Positions 53,163-61,120 of a DNA stretch of 64,000 nucleotides are shown here, one piece after another. The stretch's first letter is position 1. Each line of letters opens with the position of its first letter. The stretch is from Bog-756 sp963830165 (GTDB lineage: Bacteria; Actinomycetota; Acidimicrobiia; Acidimicrobiales; RAAP-2), in NCBI GenBank assembly GCA_963830165.1, contig CAWHKZ010000007.1, forward strand, positions 248,001 through 312,000, given 5' to 3'. Made by a program: the position numbers and the translations under genes. The notes below the pieces were generated by a model, which was given only the letters and a program-made list of their open reading frames with translations, was not told where the DNA came from and ran no database searches.

Positions 53163-54052
53163 TCCTCGACCCCCGGCGGTCGCCCCCCGAGGGTTGGCGG
53201 GCGGTGGCGGCGCGCGGCTTCGGCCCCTTCACGACCGAGCTGACGCTGGTCGGTCGGGACGGGATCTCGGCCGTGTGGGACTCGCGCCACCACCGCAAGC
53301 GCGCCGCCTCGGCCGGCGAGTCGACCTGGTGGGCGCCGCGGGCCATCGGCTGGTGGATGGGCGTCCTGTTCGCCATCGGGTCGGCCTGCTTCGCACTGGC
53401 CGCCGTCCCGACGCTGGCCACCGCGGTCGGCGCCACCACCGACAACGCCATCTACTTCGTCGGCTCGCTCTTCTTCACGACGGCCGGGTTCCTCCAGTAC
53501 GGACAGGTGGTGGGGGCCGACGGCCCAGCGCTCCACGGGCCGGGCGCCCGGCTGCGCCGTCTGGCCACCTGGTCGCCCCACCGCATCGACTGGGTGGCGG
53601 CCGGGGTCCAGAGCGTGGGCACGCTGTTCTTCAACGTGAGCACGGCGCACGCGCTCACCGTGTCGGCGACGGGCACCGCGGCCCTCAACCACGCCATCTG
53701 GCGGCCCGACGCCCTCGGGTCGATCTGCTTCCTGGTCTCGAGCTACCTGTCGTGGGCCGAGGTCTGCCACGGAGCGGCCCGCTGGCAGCCCCGGGACCTG
53801 TCGTGGTGGATCGTGGTGGGCAACCTGGTCGGGTCGGTGGCGTTCGGCGTGTCCGCCGTGGCGGCCAAGTACGTGGGTCCCGACGACGTGCGCAGCGCGG
53901 CGTGGACGACCCTCGGGACCTTCGTCGGCGGCCTGTGCTTCCTCGGGGCGTCGATCCTGCTCCTGCCCGAGCGCACCCAGGGCCGCGACCCGGCCGAGGA
54001 CGTCGCCGCCGGCATGCTCACCGCCACCCCGGCTCCCGCTCACACCCCCTGA
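53159..54052 (+). CDS. Multi-pass membrane protein, YrhK-like
   Basis: 297 aa from GTG 53159. Starts with a soluble part 'GFGPFTTELTLVGRDGISAV', then about six helices, including 'WWMGVLFAIGSACFALAAVP', 'NAIYFVGSLFFTTAGFLQYG' (the YrhK-type segment), 'SICFLVSSYLSWAEVCHGAA' and 'FVGGLCFLGASILLLPERTQ'. Coupled to the upstream small Cys protein. Function unknown. Confidence 0.75.
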   Translation: MILDPRRSPPEGWRAVAARGFGPFTTELTLVGRDGISAVWDSRHHRKRAASAGESTWWAPRAIGWWMGVLFAIGSACFALAAVPTLATAVGATTDNAIYFVGSLFFTTAGFLQYGQVVGADGPALHGPGARLRRLATWSPHRIDWVAAGVQSVGTLFFNVSTAHALTVSATGTAALNHAIWRPDALGSICFLVSSYLSWAEVCHGAARWQPRDLSWWIVVGNLVGSVAFGVSAVAAKYVGPDDVRSAAWTTLGTFVGGLCFLGASILLLPERTQGRDPAEDVAAGMLTATPAPAHTP

Positions 54053-54068
54053 GCGCCCCCGAGGCCCC

Positions 54069-54224
54069 TCAGAGGTGGCGGACCAGCAGGGCGACGGCGT
54101 AGGCCAGCATCGCTACGGGGACGACGAGGAGCACGAGCCACACGGCGGTGCGCCCGCCGCGACGCCGGCCGTGGACCCGCTCGATCGGCAGCTCGCCGTC
54201 GGGCGCGGCGTCACCGGTCCCCAC
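54069..54224 (-). CDS. 51-aa single-helix membrane protein
   Basis: From GTG 54224: 'MGTGDAAPDGELPIERVHGR' then 'RRGGRTAVWLVLLVVPVAML' and 'AYAVALLVRHL'. A basic patch precedes one C-terminal transmembrane helix. It starts 10 bases after the stop of the GNAT gene and ends 17 bases from the convergent YrhK-like gene. Confidence 0.5.
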   Translation of the reverse strand: MGTGDAAPDGELPIERVHGRRRGGRTAVWLVLLVVPVAMLAYAVALLVRHL

Positions 54225-54233
54225 CCCCGTGGC

Positions 54234-54992
54234 TCAGTCCGACGGGTCGGACTGGACGGACGGCGAGTCGAGGAACAGCTCCCAGGGCTCGACCACCGAC
54301 CACCCCGTGGACTCGTAGAGCGGTCGACCCTCCGGGGTGGCCCCGAGCAGACCCGTGGTGGCGCCGGCCCGGGTGGCCTCGAGCAGCACATGGCCGAGGA
54401 GCGACCGGCCGAAGCCCCGGCGGCCGAAGCGCTTGGGCGTCCCCATGCACCAGATGCAGACGGCGTCGCCGACGATCGAGGACAGCACCACCGACCTCGC
54501 CTCCGACCCTTCCTCGAGCAGCCAGAAGTGCAGACCGGGCACGGCCCCGCCCGCCACCGCCGTGAACCTGTCCGCCACGGACCGGTCCATGTCGTACGCC
54601 TCGGCGAGGATGGCCCCGAGGTCGCCCCGGTCGCCCGCCCCGGCCGTTCGGACCCGCGCGTCGACGGCCAGCGGGATCGCGCCGAGGTCGGCCGCCATGA
54701 GCGGCATGGACCCGACGTGGGTCCACCCGTCACCGGGGGCCGCACCGGCGGCCGACGGGGCGACCATGACCATGACGGAGAGCTCGCTGGCCCGGGTCAC
54801 GCCGAGGGCCGGCCCGAGGGCCTCGGGCTCCAGCACGAGCACGATGTTGGCGTCCGGGCTCGGTGCCCCCGACAGGAAGTACCAGTAGCCGTCCTCGACC
54901 CCGCCGGAGGCGCCTGGGCCGGCCGCGGCGACGAGGGGCTGGACGCTCCGCCCCATCTGCACCCGGCGTACGGACCGCTCCGGCTCGTCCAT
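54234..54992 (-). CDS. GNAT-family acetyltransferase
   Basis: 252 aa from ATG 54992. N-terminal 120 aa form a domain with 'EDGYWYFLSGAPSPDANIVL' and 'LEPEALGPALGVTRASELSV'; the C-terminal GNAT domain has 'GDLGAILAEAYDMDRSVADR', 'GDAVCIWCMGTPKRFGRRGF' and 'GRSLLGHVLLEATRAGATTG'. The two-part layout suggests a tandem or pseudo-GNAT fold. Substrate unknown. Confidence 0.8.
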   Translation of the reverse strand: MDEPERSVRRVQMGRSVQPLVAAAGPGASGGVEDGYWYFLSGAPSPDANIVLVLEPEALGPALGVTRASELSVMVMVAPSAAGAAPGDGWTHVGSMPLMAADLGAIPLAVDARVRTAGAGDRGDLGAILAEAYDMDRSVADRFTAVAGGAVPGLHFWLLEEGSEARSVVLSSIVGDAVCIWCMGTPKRFGRRGFGRSLLGHVLLEATRAGATTGLLGATPEGRPLYESTGWSVVEPWELFLDSPSVQSDPSD

Positions 54993-55051
54993 CGGCCTGT
55001 CTCCCGTCCCCGCCCCGCCCGCGGCGGCCACGCGGTCAGACTACCGGCCCG

Positions 55052-55282
55052 TCACGGGCCCTCGTCGAAGCCGCCGGCCGGCGACCCGCCGAGCAGGGTC
55101 GCCGCCTTCTCGACCGCCCGCCGGGCCCGGGTGATCCGCTTCTCCTCGGCCACCAGCCCCGGGTCGGGCTCGCCGCCGGCCCGCAGCGTGTCGGCGTTCT
55201 GGCGCAACCGGTCGAGCGCGGCGTCGGCCAGGTCCTCGGCGATGGCCCCGAGGCGGCCGGCCAGCTCGTCGAGCTCCGGCAT
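55052..55282 (-). CDS. Small helical protein downstream of acyl-CoA synthetase
   Basis: 76 aa from ATG 55282, two bases after the synthetase stop. All-helical: 'MPELDELAGRLGAIAEDLAD', 'AALDRLRQNADTLRAGGEPD', 'EEKRITRARRAVEKAATLLG'. Probably coiled coil. Function unknown. Confidence 0.7.
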   Translation of the reverse strand: MPELDELAGRLGAIAEDLADAALDRLRQNADTLRAGGEPDPGLVAEEKRITRARRAVEKAATLLGGSPAGGFDEGP

Positions 55283-55284
55283 CC

Positions 55285-56919
55285 TCAGCGGCCCGGGGCG
55301 GTGTCGACCTCGATGACCTCGAACTCGCCGTCGGCGTGGCGGGCCCGGAGGACCTTCTTGTCGAACTTGCCCACGCTCGTCTTGGGCACCTCGTCGATGA
55401 TCACCCAGCGCTCGGGCAGCCACCACCTCGACACCCGCGGCCCGAGGAATTCGAGCAGGTCGTCGGGCGAGGTGTCCGCCCCCTCCTCCAGGACCACGGC
55501 GACGAGCGGGCGCTCGCTCCACCGGTCGTCGGGCACGGCGATGACGGCCGCCTCGACCACCTGGGGGTGGGCCATGACCTCGTTCTCGAGCTCGACCGAG
55601 GAGATCCACTCGCCTCCGGACTTGATCACGTCCTTGGTGCGGTCGCTGATCTGCATGTAGCCCCGGCCGTCGAGCGACCCGATGTCGCCGGTCCGCAGCC
55701 AGCCGTCGTGGAAGCGGTCGGGCGAGGGGTCGCCGTAGTAGGAACCGGTGATCCACGGCCCCCGGACCTCGAACTCGCCGACGGACACGCCGTCGTTCGC
55801 CAGCACGCTGCCGTCCTCGGCACAGACGCGCACCTCGACGCCGGGCACGATCCGGCCCGTCTTGGCCCGCCACTCGATCTCCTCGTCCGGGCCGGCCTGG
55901 CGCGGCGGTGTGGCGAGCGCGCACAACGGGCTCGTCTCGGTCATGCCCCAGCCCTGGACCATCTCCACGCCGAGCTCGTCGCGGAACCGCTCGATCAGCT
56001 GCCGGGGCACCGCCGCGCCGCCGGCGGTGATCATCCGCAGGCTGGACATGTCCACGGGCGTGGTCTGGGTGTAGCGCAGGAGGTCGCTCCAGATGGTCGG
56101 TACCCCGGCCGAGATCGTGGGCCGGAAGCGCTCGATGATGGCCGCCAGCGGGGCGGCCTGGAGGAACTGCTGGGGCATGATCAGGTCGGCCCCGGTCATG
56201 AAGGCGCCGTAGGGGGTGCCCCAGGCGTTGGCGTGGAACATCGGCACGATGGACAGCACGCTGTCCCGCTCGCTGATCCCGAGCGAGCTGCCGGCGGTGA
56301 TGGCCATGCTGTGGAGGAACGTCGAGCGGTGGCTGTAGACGACCCCCTTCGGGTTGCCGGTGGTCCCGGACGTGTAACACATGGCCGCGGCCTGGCGTTC
56401 GTCGAGCCGGGGCCAGTCGTAACCGGGCTCCTCGGCCCCCACCAGCGCCCCGTAGTCCAGGACCTCGCCCAGCGCGGAGGTGTCGCCCTCCCCCACCACC
56501 ACGATGTGGCGGACGGTGGGGATCTGGTCGCGCACCCGGGCCAGCAGGCCGGCGATCGAGGCGTCGCAGAGGATCACCTGGTCCTCGGCGTGGTTGATGA
56601 CGTAGGCCAGCTGCTCGGGGAAGAGCCGGAGATTGAGCGTGTGCAGCACCGCCCCCATGGCCGGCACGGCCAGGTAGGCCTCGAGGTGCGTCTGGTTGTT
56701 CCACAGGAAGGTGCCCACCCGGTCCGAGTCGCCGATGCCGAGCCGGCCGAGGGCGACGGCCAGCTGCTCGGCCCGCCGGGCCACGTCGGCGAAGCTGGCC
56801 TCGGTGGCCTCCGCCTCGGGGCCGGTGACCGTGGTCACCCGGCTCTCGCCGTAGACCTCCTGACCGTGGCGGAGGATGCCGCTGATCAGGAGTGGTCCGT
56901 CCTGCATGGTGCTGAGCAT
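55285..56919 (-). CDS. Long- or medium-chain acyl-CoA synthetase
   Basis: 544 aa from ATG 56919 with ggagg upstream. Adenylates fatty acids and transfers them to CoA. AMP-binding motifs: 'MCYTSGTTGNPKGVVYSHRS' (A3), 'SAGVPTIWSDLLRYTQ', 'VQGWGMTETSPLCALATPPR' (A5), 'DGWLRTGDIGSLDGRGYMQI' (A7), 'SDRTKDVIKSGGEWISSVEL' (A8) and C-terminal 'PKTSVGKFDKKVLR' with the A10 Lys. Full length. Confidence 0.95.
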   Translation of the reverse strand: MLSTMQDGPLLISGILRHGQEVYGESRVTTVTGPEAEATEASFADVARRAEQLAVALGRLGIGDSDRVGTFLWNNQTHLEAYLAVPAMGAVLHTLNLRLFPEQLAYVINHAEDQVILCDASIAGLLARVRDQIPTVRHIVVVGEGDTSALGEVLDYGALVGAEEPGYDWPRLDERQAAAMCYTSGTTGNPKGVVYSHRSTFLHSMAITAGSSLGISERDSVLSIVPMFHANAWGTPYGAFMTGADLIMPQQFLQAAPLAAIIERFRPTISAGVPTIWSDLLRYTQTTPVDMSSLRMITAGGAAVPRQLIERFRDELGVEMVQGWGMTETSPLCALATPPRQAGPDEEIEWRAKTGRIVPGVEVRVCAEDGSVLANDGVSVGEFEVRGPWITGSYYGDPSPDRFHDGWLRTGDIGSLDGRGYMQISDRTKDVIKSGGEWISSVELENEVMAHPQVVEAAVIAVPDDRWSERPLVAVVLEEGADTSPDDLLEFLGPRVSRWWLPERWVIIDEVPKTSVGKFDKKVLRARHADGEFEVIEVDTAPGR

Positions 56920-57261
56920 GGTGCTGCCTCCCCGCCCGCCGCCCGGGGCGGACGTCCGAGTGTACCGACCGGTGGGGCGAGGGGCGCCCTGGTCCCCCCC
57001 GGGGGCGCCCTGCGACCTCTGCCTGGTCGGCGACCTCGTCCGGGCAGCCGGAGCCACGGCCGGCCCCGTCTGCTGACCGGCCGGACGCCTGCCGATCCGG
57101 GCCTCGTGGCCGGATGCCGCGCCGATCCGGGCCTTGTGGCCGGAGGGTGGGCATGGTGGACTGGGGCGACCGGTCGGACCGCCGTCGCGGTCCGCCGACG
57201 CCTCCGGGCGTACCCTCTGAGCCCCCGCTCACCTCGACCGCCTCGTTCCCGAGGAGTCCCC

Positions 57262-58166
57262 GTGGGCAAGCTGGTGGGCGTCGTCGCCCTGATCATGATC
57301 CTCGTCCTGTTGGCCGTGGCCGTCCTCGCCTCGGCCGTGGGTGCCGGAGCCGGGTCGATGCCGTCGGCGGGCCCGACGGCGGGCCCCGACGGACCCTCCG
57401 GCCCGGCCCTGCCGGCCGGGTGGGCGGCCATGGAGCAGGGCGCGGCGGCCACGTGCCCCGGCCTGTCGTGGTCCGTGCTGGCCGCCATCGGCACCGTCGA
57501 GTCCGACAGTGGTCGGTCGACGGCCCCCGGGGTGGCCTCGGGGGCCAACGCCGCCGGCGCCGAGGGCCCGTTCCAGTTCGAGCCGGCCACCTTCGCCGCC
57601 TACGCCACGGTGGGCCCGGGCGGTGCCCGGCCGGCCTCCCCCTACGACCCGGTGGACGCCGCCTACACCGCGGCCGCCATGCTGTGCGCGGACGGGGGCG
57701 GCACGGCGTCGGGCCTGCGGGCGGCGATCTTCGCCTACAACCACGACCAGACCTACGTGGCCACGGTGCTCGTCCTCTCCCTCGCCTTCGCCGACGATCC
57801 CACGGTCGACACCACGGTCGTGGCTGCGCTGGACTTCGCCGCCGGGCAGCTCGGCGAGCCCTACCTGTGGGGCGGCACCGGCGACGGCGGGTTCGACTGC
57901 TCCGGGTTGTCCCAGGCCGCCTACGCCCACGCCGGGGTCCACATCCCCCGCGTGGCCCAGGACCAGTTCGACGCCGGCCCGCCCGTCGCCACGGGCACGG
58001 TGGTGCCCGGTGACCTGCTGTTCTTCGGCACCGGCCCGACCGGTGTCGACCACGTCGGCATCTACGCCGGCGACGGCCTCATGGTCGACGCCCCCCACAC
58101 CGGGGCCGTGGTCCGGGTGGAGACCGCCGACTGGTCGGACCTGGTCGGGCCACCCGGCCGGGGTGA
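57262..58166 (+). CDS. Secreted cell-wall hydrolase: lytic transglycosylase-like plus NlpC/P60 (end frameshifted)
   Basis: About 302 aa from GTG 57262 with gaggag upstream. Signal anchor 'KLVGVVALIMILVLLAVAVL'; transglycosylase-like domain (55-175) with the catalytic Glu in 'AAIGTVESDSGRST' and 'AEGPFQFEPATFAAYA'; NlpC/P60 peptidase (190-300) with Cys in 'GGFDCSGLSQAAYAHA', His in 'GVDHVGIYAGDG' and a third polar residue in 'VDAPHTG'. It should cut both glycan and peptide bonds of peptidoglycan. A lost G near 58149 hides the expected ending 'VGATRPG' and stop at 58166. Confidence 0.9.
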
Positions 58167-58174
58167 CGGAGGAT

Positions 58175-58193
58175 GGCGGGCCGACGGCCCGCC
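58175..58193. terminator. Hairpin between convergent genes
   Basis: Perfect 8-bp stem ggcgggcc / ggcccgcc with loop gac, directly between the stop of the cell-wall hydrolase and that of the SET-domain gene. Confidence 0.65.
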
Positions 58194-58711
58194 TAGGCGG
58201 ATCGCCTCCGGCGAACCTCGTCGTCCATCACCAGCAGGTACGGCGCGACCAGGTCCCCGCAGTCGGACTTCTGCGCGTCGGTCAGGTCCTTCCAGCCGGT
58301 CACCGACCCACGGCACCGTTCCGCGCCACACAGGCAGACGTCGGGGAAGTGGTCGATGGTGAAGTTCCGCACGGCGTAGTCGAACGTCAGCTCCTGCCCG
58401 GCGTCGATGTGCTCGCGGGCCACGAAGTCGAAGGCCTGGGCGTCGTTCAGGCGGACACCGCAGTTCGGATCGCACGAGTGGTTGACCTTCGTGCCCAGGC
58501 CGCCGTGGCGGACCCAGCGACGGGGACCGACCTGGGTGGCGTGGAAGTCGTTCCCGTCGAGGGACCCGACCAGGCATCCGACCATCACGGTCTCGCCCGA
58601 CTCGAACGATCGCGTGGTGACGACACCCTCACCCATGTCGTCCGAGGCGCAGCGCAACTCGACGCCTTCCTCGACCGGAGCGCCTCGCGCGGCCCGTGGG
58701 GCGCTCGCCAC
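58193..58711 (-). CDS. SET-domain protein (putative lysine methyltransferase)
   Basis: 172 aa from GTG 58711; the frame is open to 58918 but the extra part is not domain-like. SET motifs: 'GEGVVTTRSFESGETVMVGC', 'TKVNHSCDPNCGVRLNDAQA' (the NHSCxPN motif), 'FVAREHIDAGQELTFDYAVR' (the ELTFDY motif), and a post-SET-like Cys group 'DVCLCGAERCRGSVTGW'. SET enzymes methylate lysines using SAM. Bacterial members are rarer and have few known targets. No neighbour suggests a substrate. Confidence 0.87.
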   Translation of the reverse strand: MASAPRAARGAPVEEGVELRCASDDMGEGVVTTRSFESGETVMVGCLVGSLDGNDFHATQVGPRRWVRHGGLGTKVNHSCDPNCGVRLNDAQAFDFVAREHIDAGQELTFDYAVRNFTIDHFPDVCLCGAERCRGSVTGWKDLTDAQKSDCGDLVAPYLLVMDDEVRRRRSA

Positions 58712-58972
58712 GACGGCTGGCGACGCGCCTGCGGCAGGTGGCGGGGACAGGAACGGGGACGGGGACAGACGGGTATCGAACAAACGGCCTCTTCCGGTAG
58801 ATGCCCTCGGAAGGTGGTCCAGTCCCTGATGCAGGGACCCGCCGCTGACAGTTCGATTGTACGCCACCCGTCGAACTCCACACGACGCGTCGGCCTCCGA
58901 TCGCCCACGGTGACCCACGACGGGGTCGGTCCGACCTCCGGGCTCCCGACCAGGAGGTCGCCCGAGTGCAGC

Positions 58973-59584
58973 TCAGCCCGCCGCTCGGGGCTCCCGCCAC
59001 ATGGTTGTCACCACCGGCCCGCCCTCGGTCAGGGCGAACGTGTCCAGGTCGACGAAGCCCACCGACCGGTACCGGTCGAGGTTGGCCGGGTTGGTGGACT
59101 CCAGGTAGGCGGGCATCCCCTCGGCGTCGACCCGGGCCAGGTTGTCGGCCAGCAGCGCCATCCCGAGCCCTTCGCCCCGCCGCTCCGGACGGGTCCCGAG
59201 GAGGCTCAGGTAGTAGTGGTCGGGACCGTCGGGCCGGGCCGCGGCGAAGCGCTCGAAGAGGAGGGTCGACCGCCAGACGTCGTCGCCGAGGAGCCCACCC
59301 ATGAGCCGCCCGAGGTCGGCCTCCTGGTCGGGGGTGAACTCGGCCACCCCCGGCGGGACCCACTGGGTGGCCGCACCCGCCCCCGGGGTCGTCCAGATCC
59401 AGCCGTGGTCCACGGCCGCGTCGAGCAGCGCGGCCCAGGTGGCCCGCAACGGCCCCTGTCGCCGGGCCGGGTCGTCGAACACCCAGCTCCAGACCGGGTC
59501 GGCGTCGAAGGCGAGGGCCAGGGTGTCGGTCACCAGGGCGAGGTCGTCGGGTCGGGCGGGGCGGGCGTCCACGCCCCGCATCAT
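58973..59584 (-). CDS. GNAT-family acetyltransferase
   Basis: 203 aa from ATG 59584. 'ARPARPDDLALVTDTLALAF', 'TQWVPPGVAEFTPDQEADLG', acetyl-CoA region 'YLSLLGTRPERRGEGLGMAL', 'NPANLDRYRSVGFVDLDTFA'. Resembles GNATs that act on small molecules or toxins. The gltD stop (59611) lies 27 bp upstream. Confidence 0.88.
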   Translation of the reverse strand: MMRGVDARPARPDDLALVTDTLALAFDADPVWSWVFDDPARRQGPLRATWAALLDAAVDHGWIWTTPGAGAATQWVPPGVAEFTPDQEADLGRLMGGLLGDDVWRSTLLFERFAAARPDGPDHYYLSLLGTRPERRGEGLGMALLADNLARVDAEGMPAYLESTNPANLDRYRSVGFVDLDTFALTEGGPVVTTMWREPRAAG

Positions 59585-59610
59585 GCCCGAGCCACCGGGT
59601 CCGGGTCCGC

Positions 59611-61120
59611 TCAGCGCAGGGCGAACTGGCCCGGCCGGAGCGGGGCCGGCAGCGCCGTCGTGCCCATGAGGTGGCGGTCCACGGCTGCGGCGGCCGACCG
59701 CCCCTCGGCGATGGCCCACACGATGAGGCTCTGGCCCCGGGTCATGTCGCCGCAGACGAAGACACCCTCGACGTTCGTCGACCAGCGGTCGTCGGCGGCC
59801 ACGCTGCCCCGGGCGTCGAGCTCCAGGCCGAGGTCGGCCACCACGCCGTCGGGCTCGGCGCCGAGGAAGCCCATGGCCAGCAGCACCAGCTGGCACGGCA
59901 GCTCGAACTCGCTGCCCTGGACGGCGTCGAAGGAGGGGCGGCCGTCGTGCCCCGTGGTCAGCTCGACCTCGTGGCCCCGCAGGCCGGCGACCGCACCGGA
60001 GCCGTCGTCGACGAACTCGTCGGTGGTCACCGAGAAGATCCGCTCGCCACCTTCCTCGAGGGCCGAGGAGGTGCGCAGGATCAGCGGCCAGGTCGGCCAC
60101 GGGTTGTCGTCGGGGCGACCCCCCGGAGGCTCGGGCATGATCTCGAGCTGGTGGACACTGAGGGCGCCCTGGCGGTGGGCGGTGCCCAGGCAGTCGGCCC
60201 CGGTGTCGCCGCCGCCGATGATGACCACGTGCTTGACCTGCGGCGGTCATGGGCGGTGCGTCCAGCGTCCCTCGCGGACCATGTTGGAGGGTTTCAGGTA
60301 GTCCATCGCCCGGTGGATGCCCTCCAGGTGGCGGCCCAGGCAGGTCCGGGGCAGCGTGGCCCCGCCGGCCAGTACCACGGCGTCGTAGCTGGCCACCAGG
60401 TCGGCCGCGGGGAGCACGGTGGCCCCGTCGGCCACCGCCCGGGACACCTCGGGCGAGGGGGTCCCACCGATACGCCGCACCGGAACTCGACCCCTTCGGC
60501 CTCCATCTGCTCCAGCCGACGGTCGAGCACGGCCTTTTCCATCTTGAACTCGGGGATGCCGTAGCGGAGGAGCCCGCCCGGACGTTCGGCCCGCTCGTAG
60601 ACGACCACGAGTGGCCGGCCCGGCAGAGCTGCTGGGCGGCGGCCAACCCGGCCGGACCCGAACCGACCACCACCACCCGCTTGCCGGTCGACAGGGGGGG
60701 CGGAACGGCGCCACCCAGCCTTCCGCCCAGGCCCGCTCGATGATCTCGTACTCGATGCGCTCGATGGTCACCGGGTCGTCGTTGATGCCGAGCACGCACG
60801 CCCCCTCGCACGGTGCCGGACACAGCCGCCCGGTGAATTCGGGGAAGTTGTTCGTGGCGTGCAGCCGCTCGATAGCCTCCGACCAGTCGCCGCGGTAGAC
60901 GAGGTCGTTCCACTCGGGGATGAGGTTGCCCAGCGGGCAGCCCTCGTGGCAGAAGGGATGCCGCAGTCCATGCAGCGCGCCCCCTGCTGGGAGGCGTCCT
61001 CGGCCGGGAACGGCTCGTAGACCTCCTTCCAGCGCGCAGGCGCACCGGCACCGGCCGGCGGGCCGGGAGCTGTCGGTTGAACTTCAGGAATCCGGTGGCG
61101 TCACCCAGGGAGGCCTCCAT
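59611..61120 (-). CDS. gltD: Glutamate synthase small subunit (frameshifted)
   Basis: About 500 aa. Supplies electrons from NAD(P)H to GltB. N-terminal 'DATGFLKFNRQLPARRP', then (other frames) 'MDCGIPFCHEGCPLGNLIPE'-type Cys region for Fe-S clusters, 'VLGINDDPVTIERIEYEIIE', FAD-side 'YERAERPGGLLRYGIPEFKM', and NAD(P) motif 'MVIIGGGDTGADCLGTAHRQ', ending 'ATVALP'-like 'TALPAPLRPGQFALR'. About five indels are needed (e.g. a lost A near 61040). There is no stop codon between the gltB reading frame and this one; see findings. Confidence 0.88.

Noticed and set aside
55336..57261. Plus-strand frame upstream of the cell-wall hydrolase, continuous with it
   Set aside because: Antisense to the acyl-CoA synthetase. 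The hydrolase itself starts at GTG 57262 behind a good ribosome site and a signal anchor.
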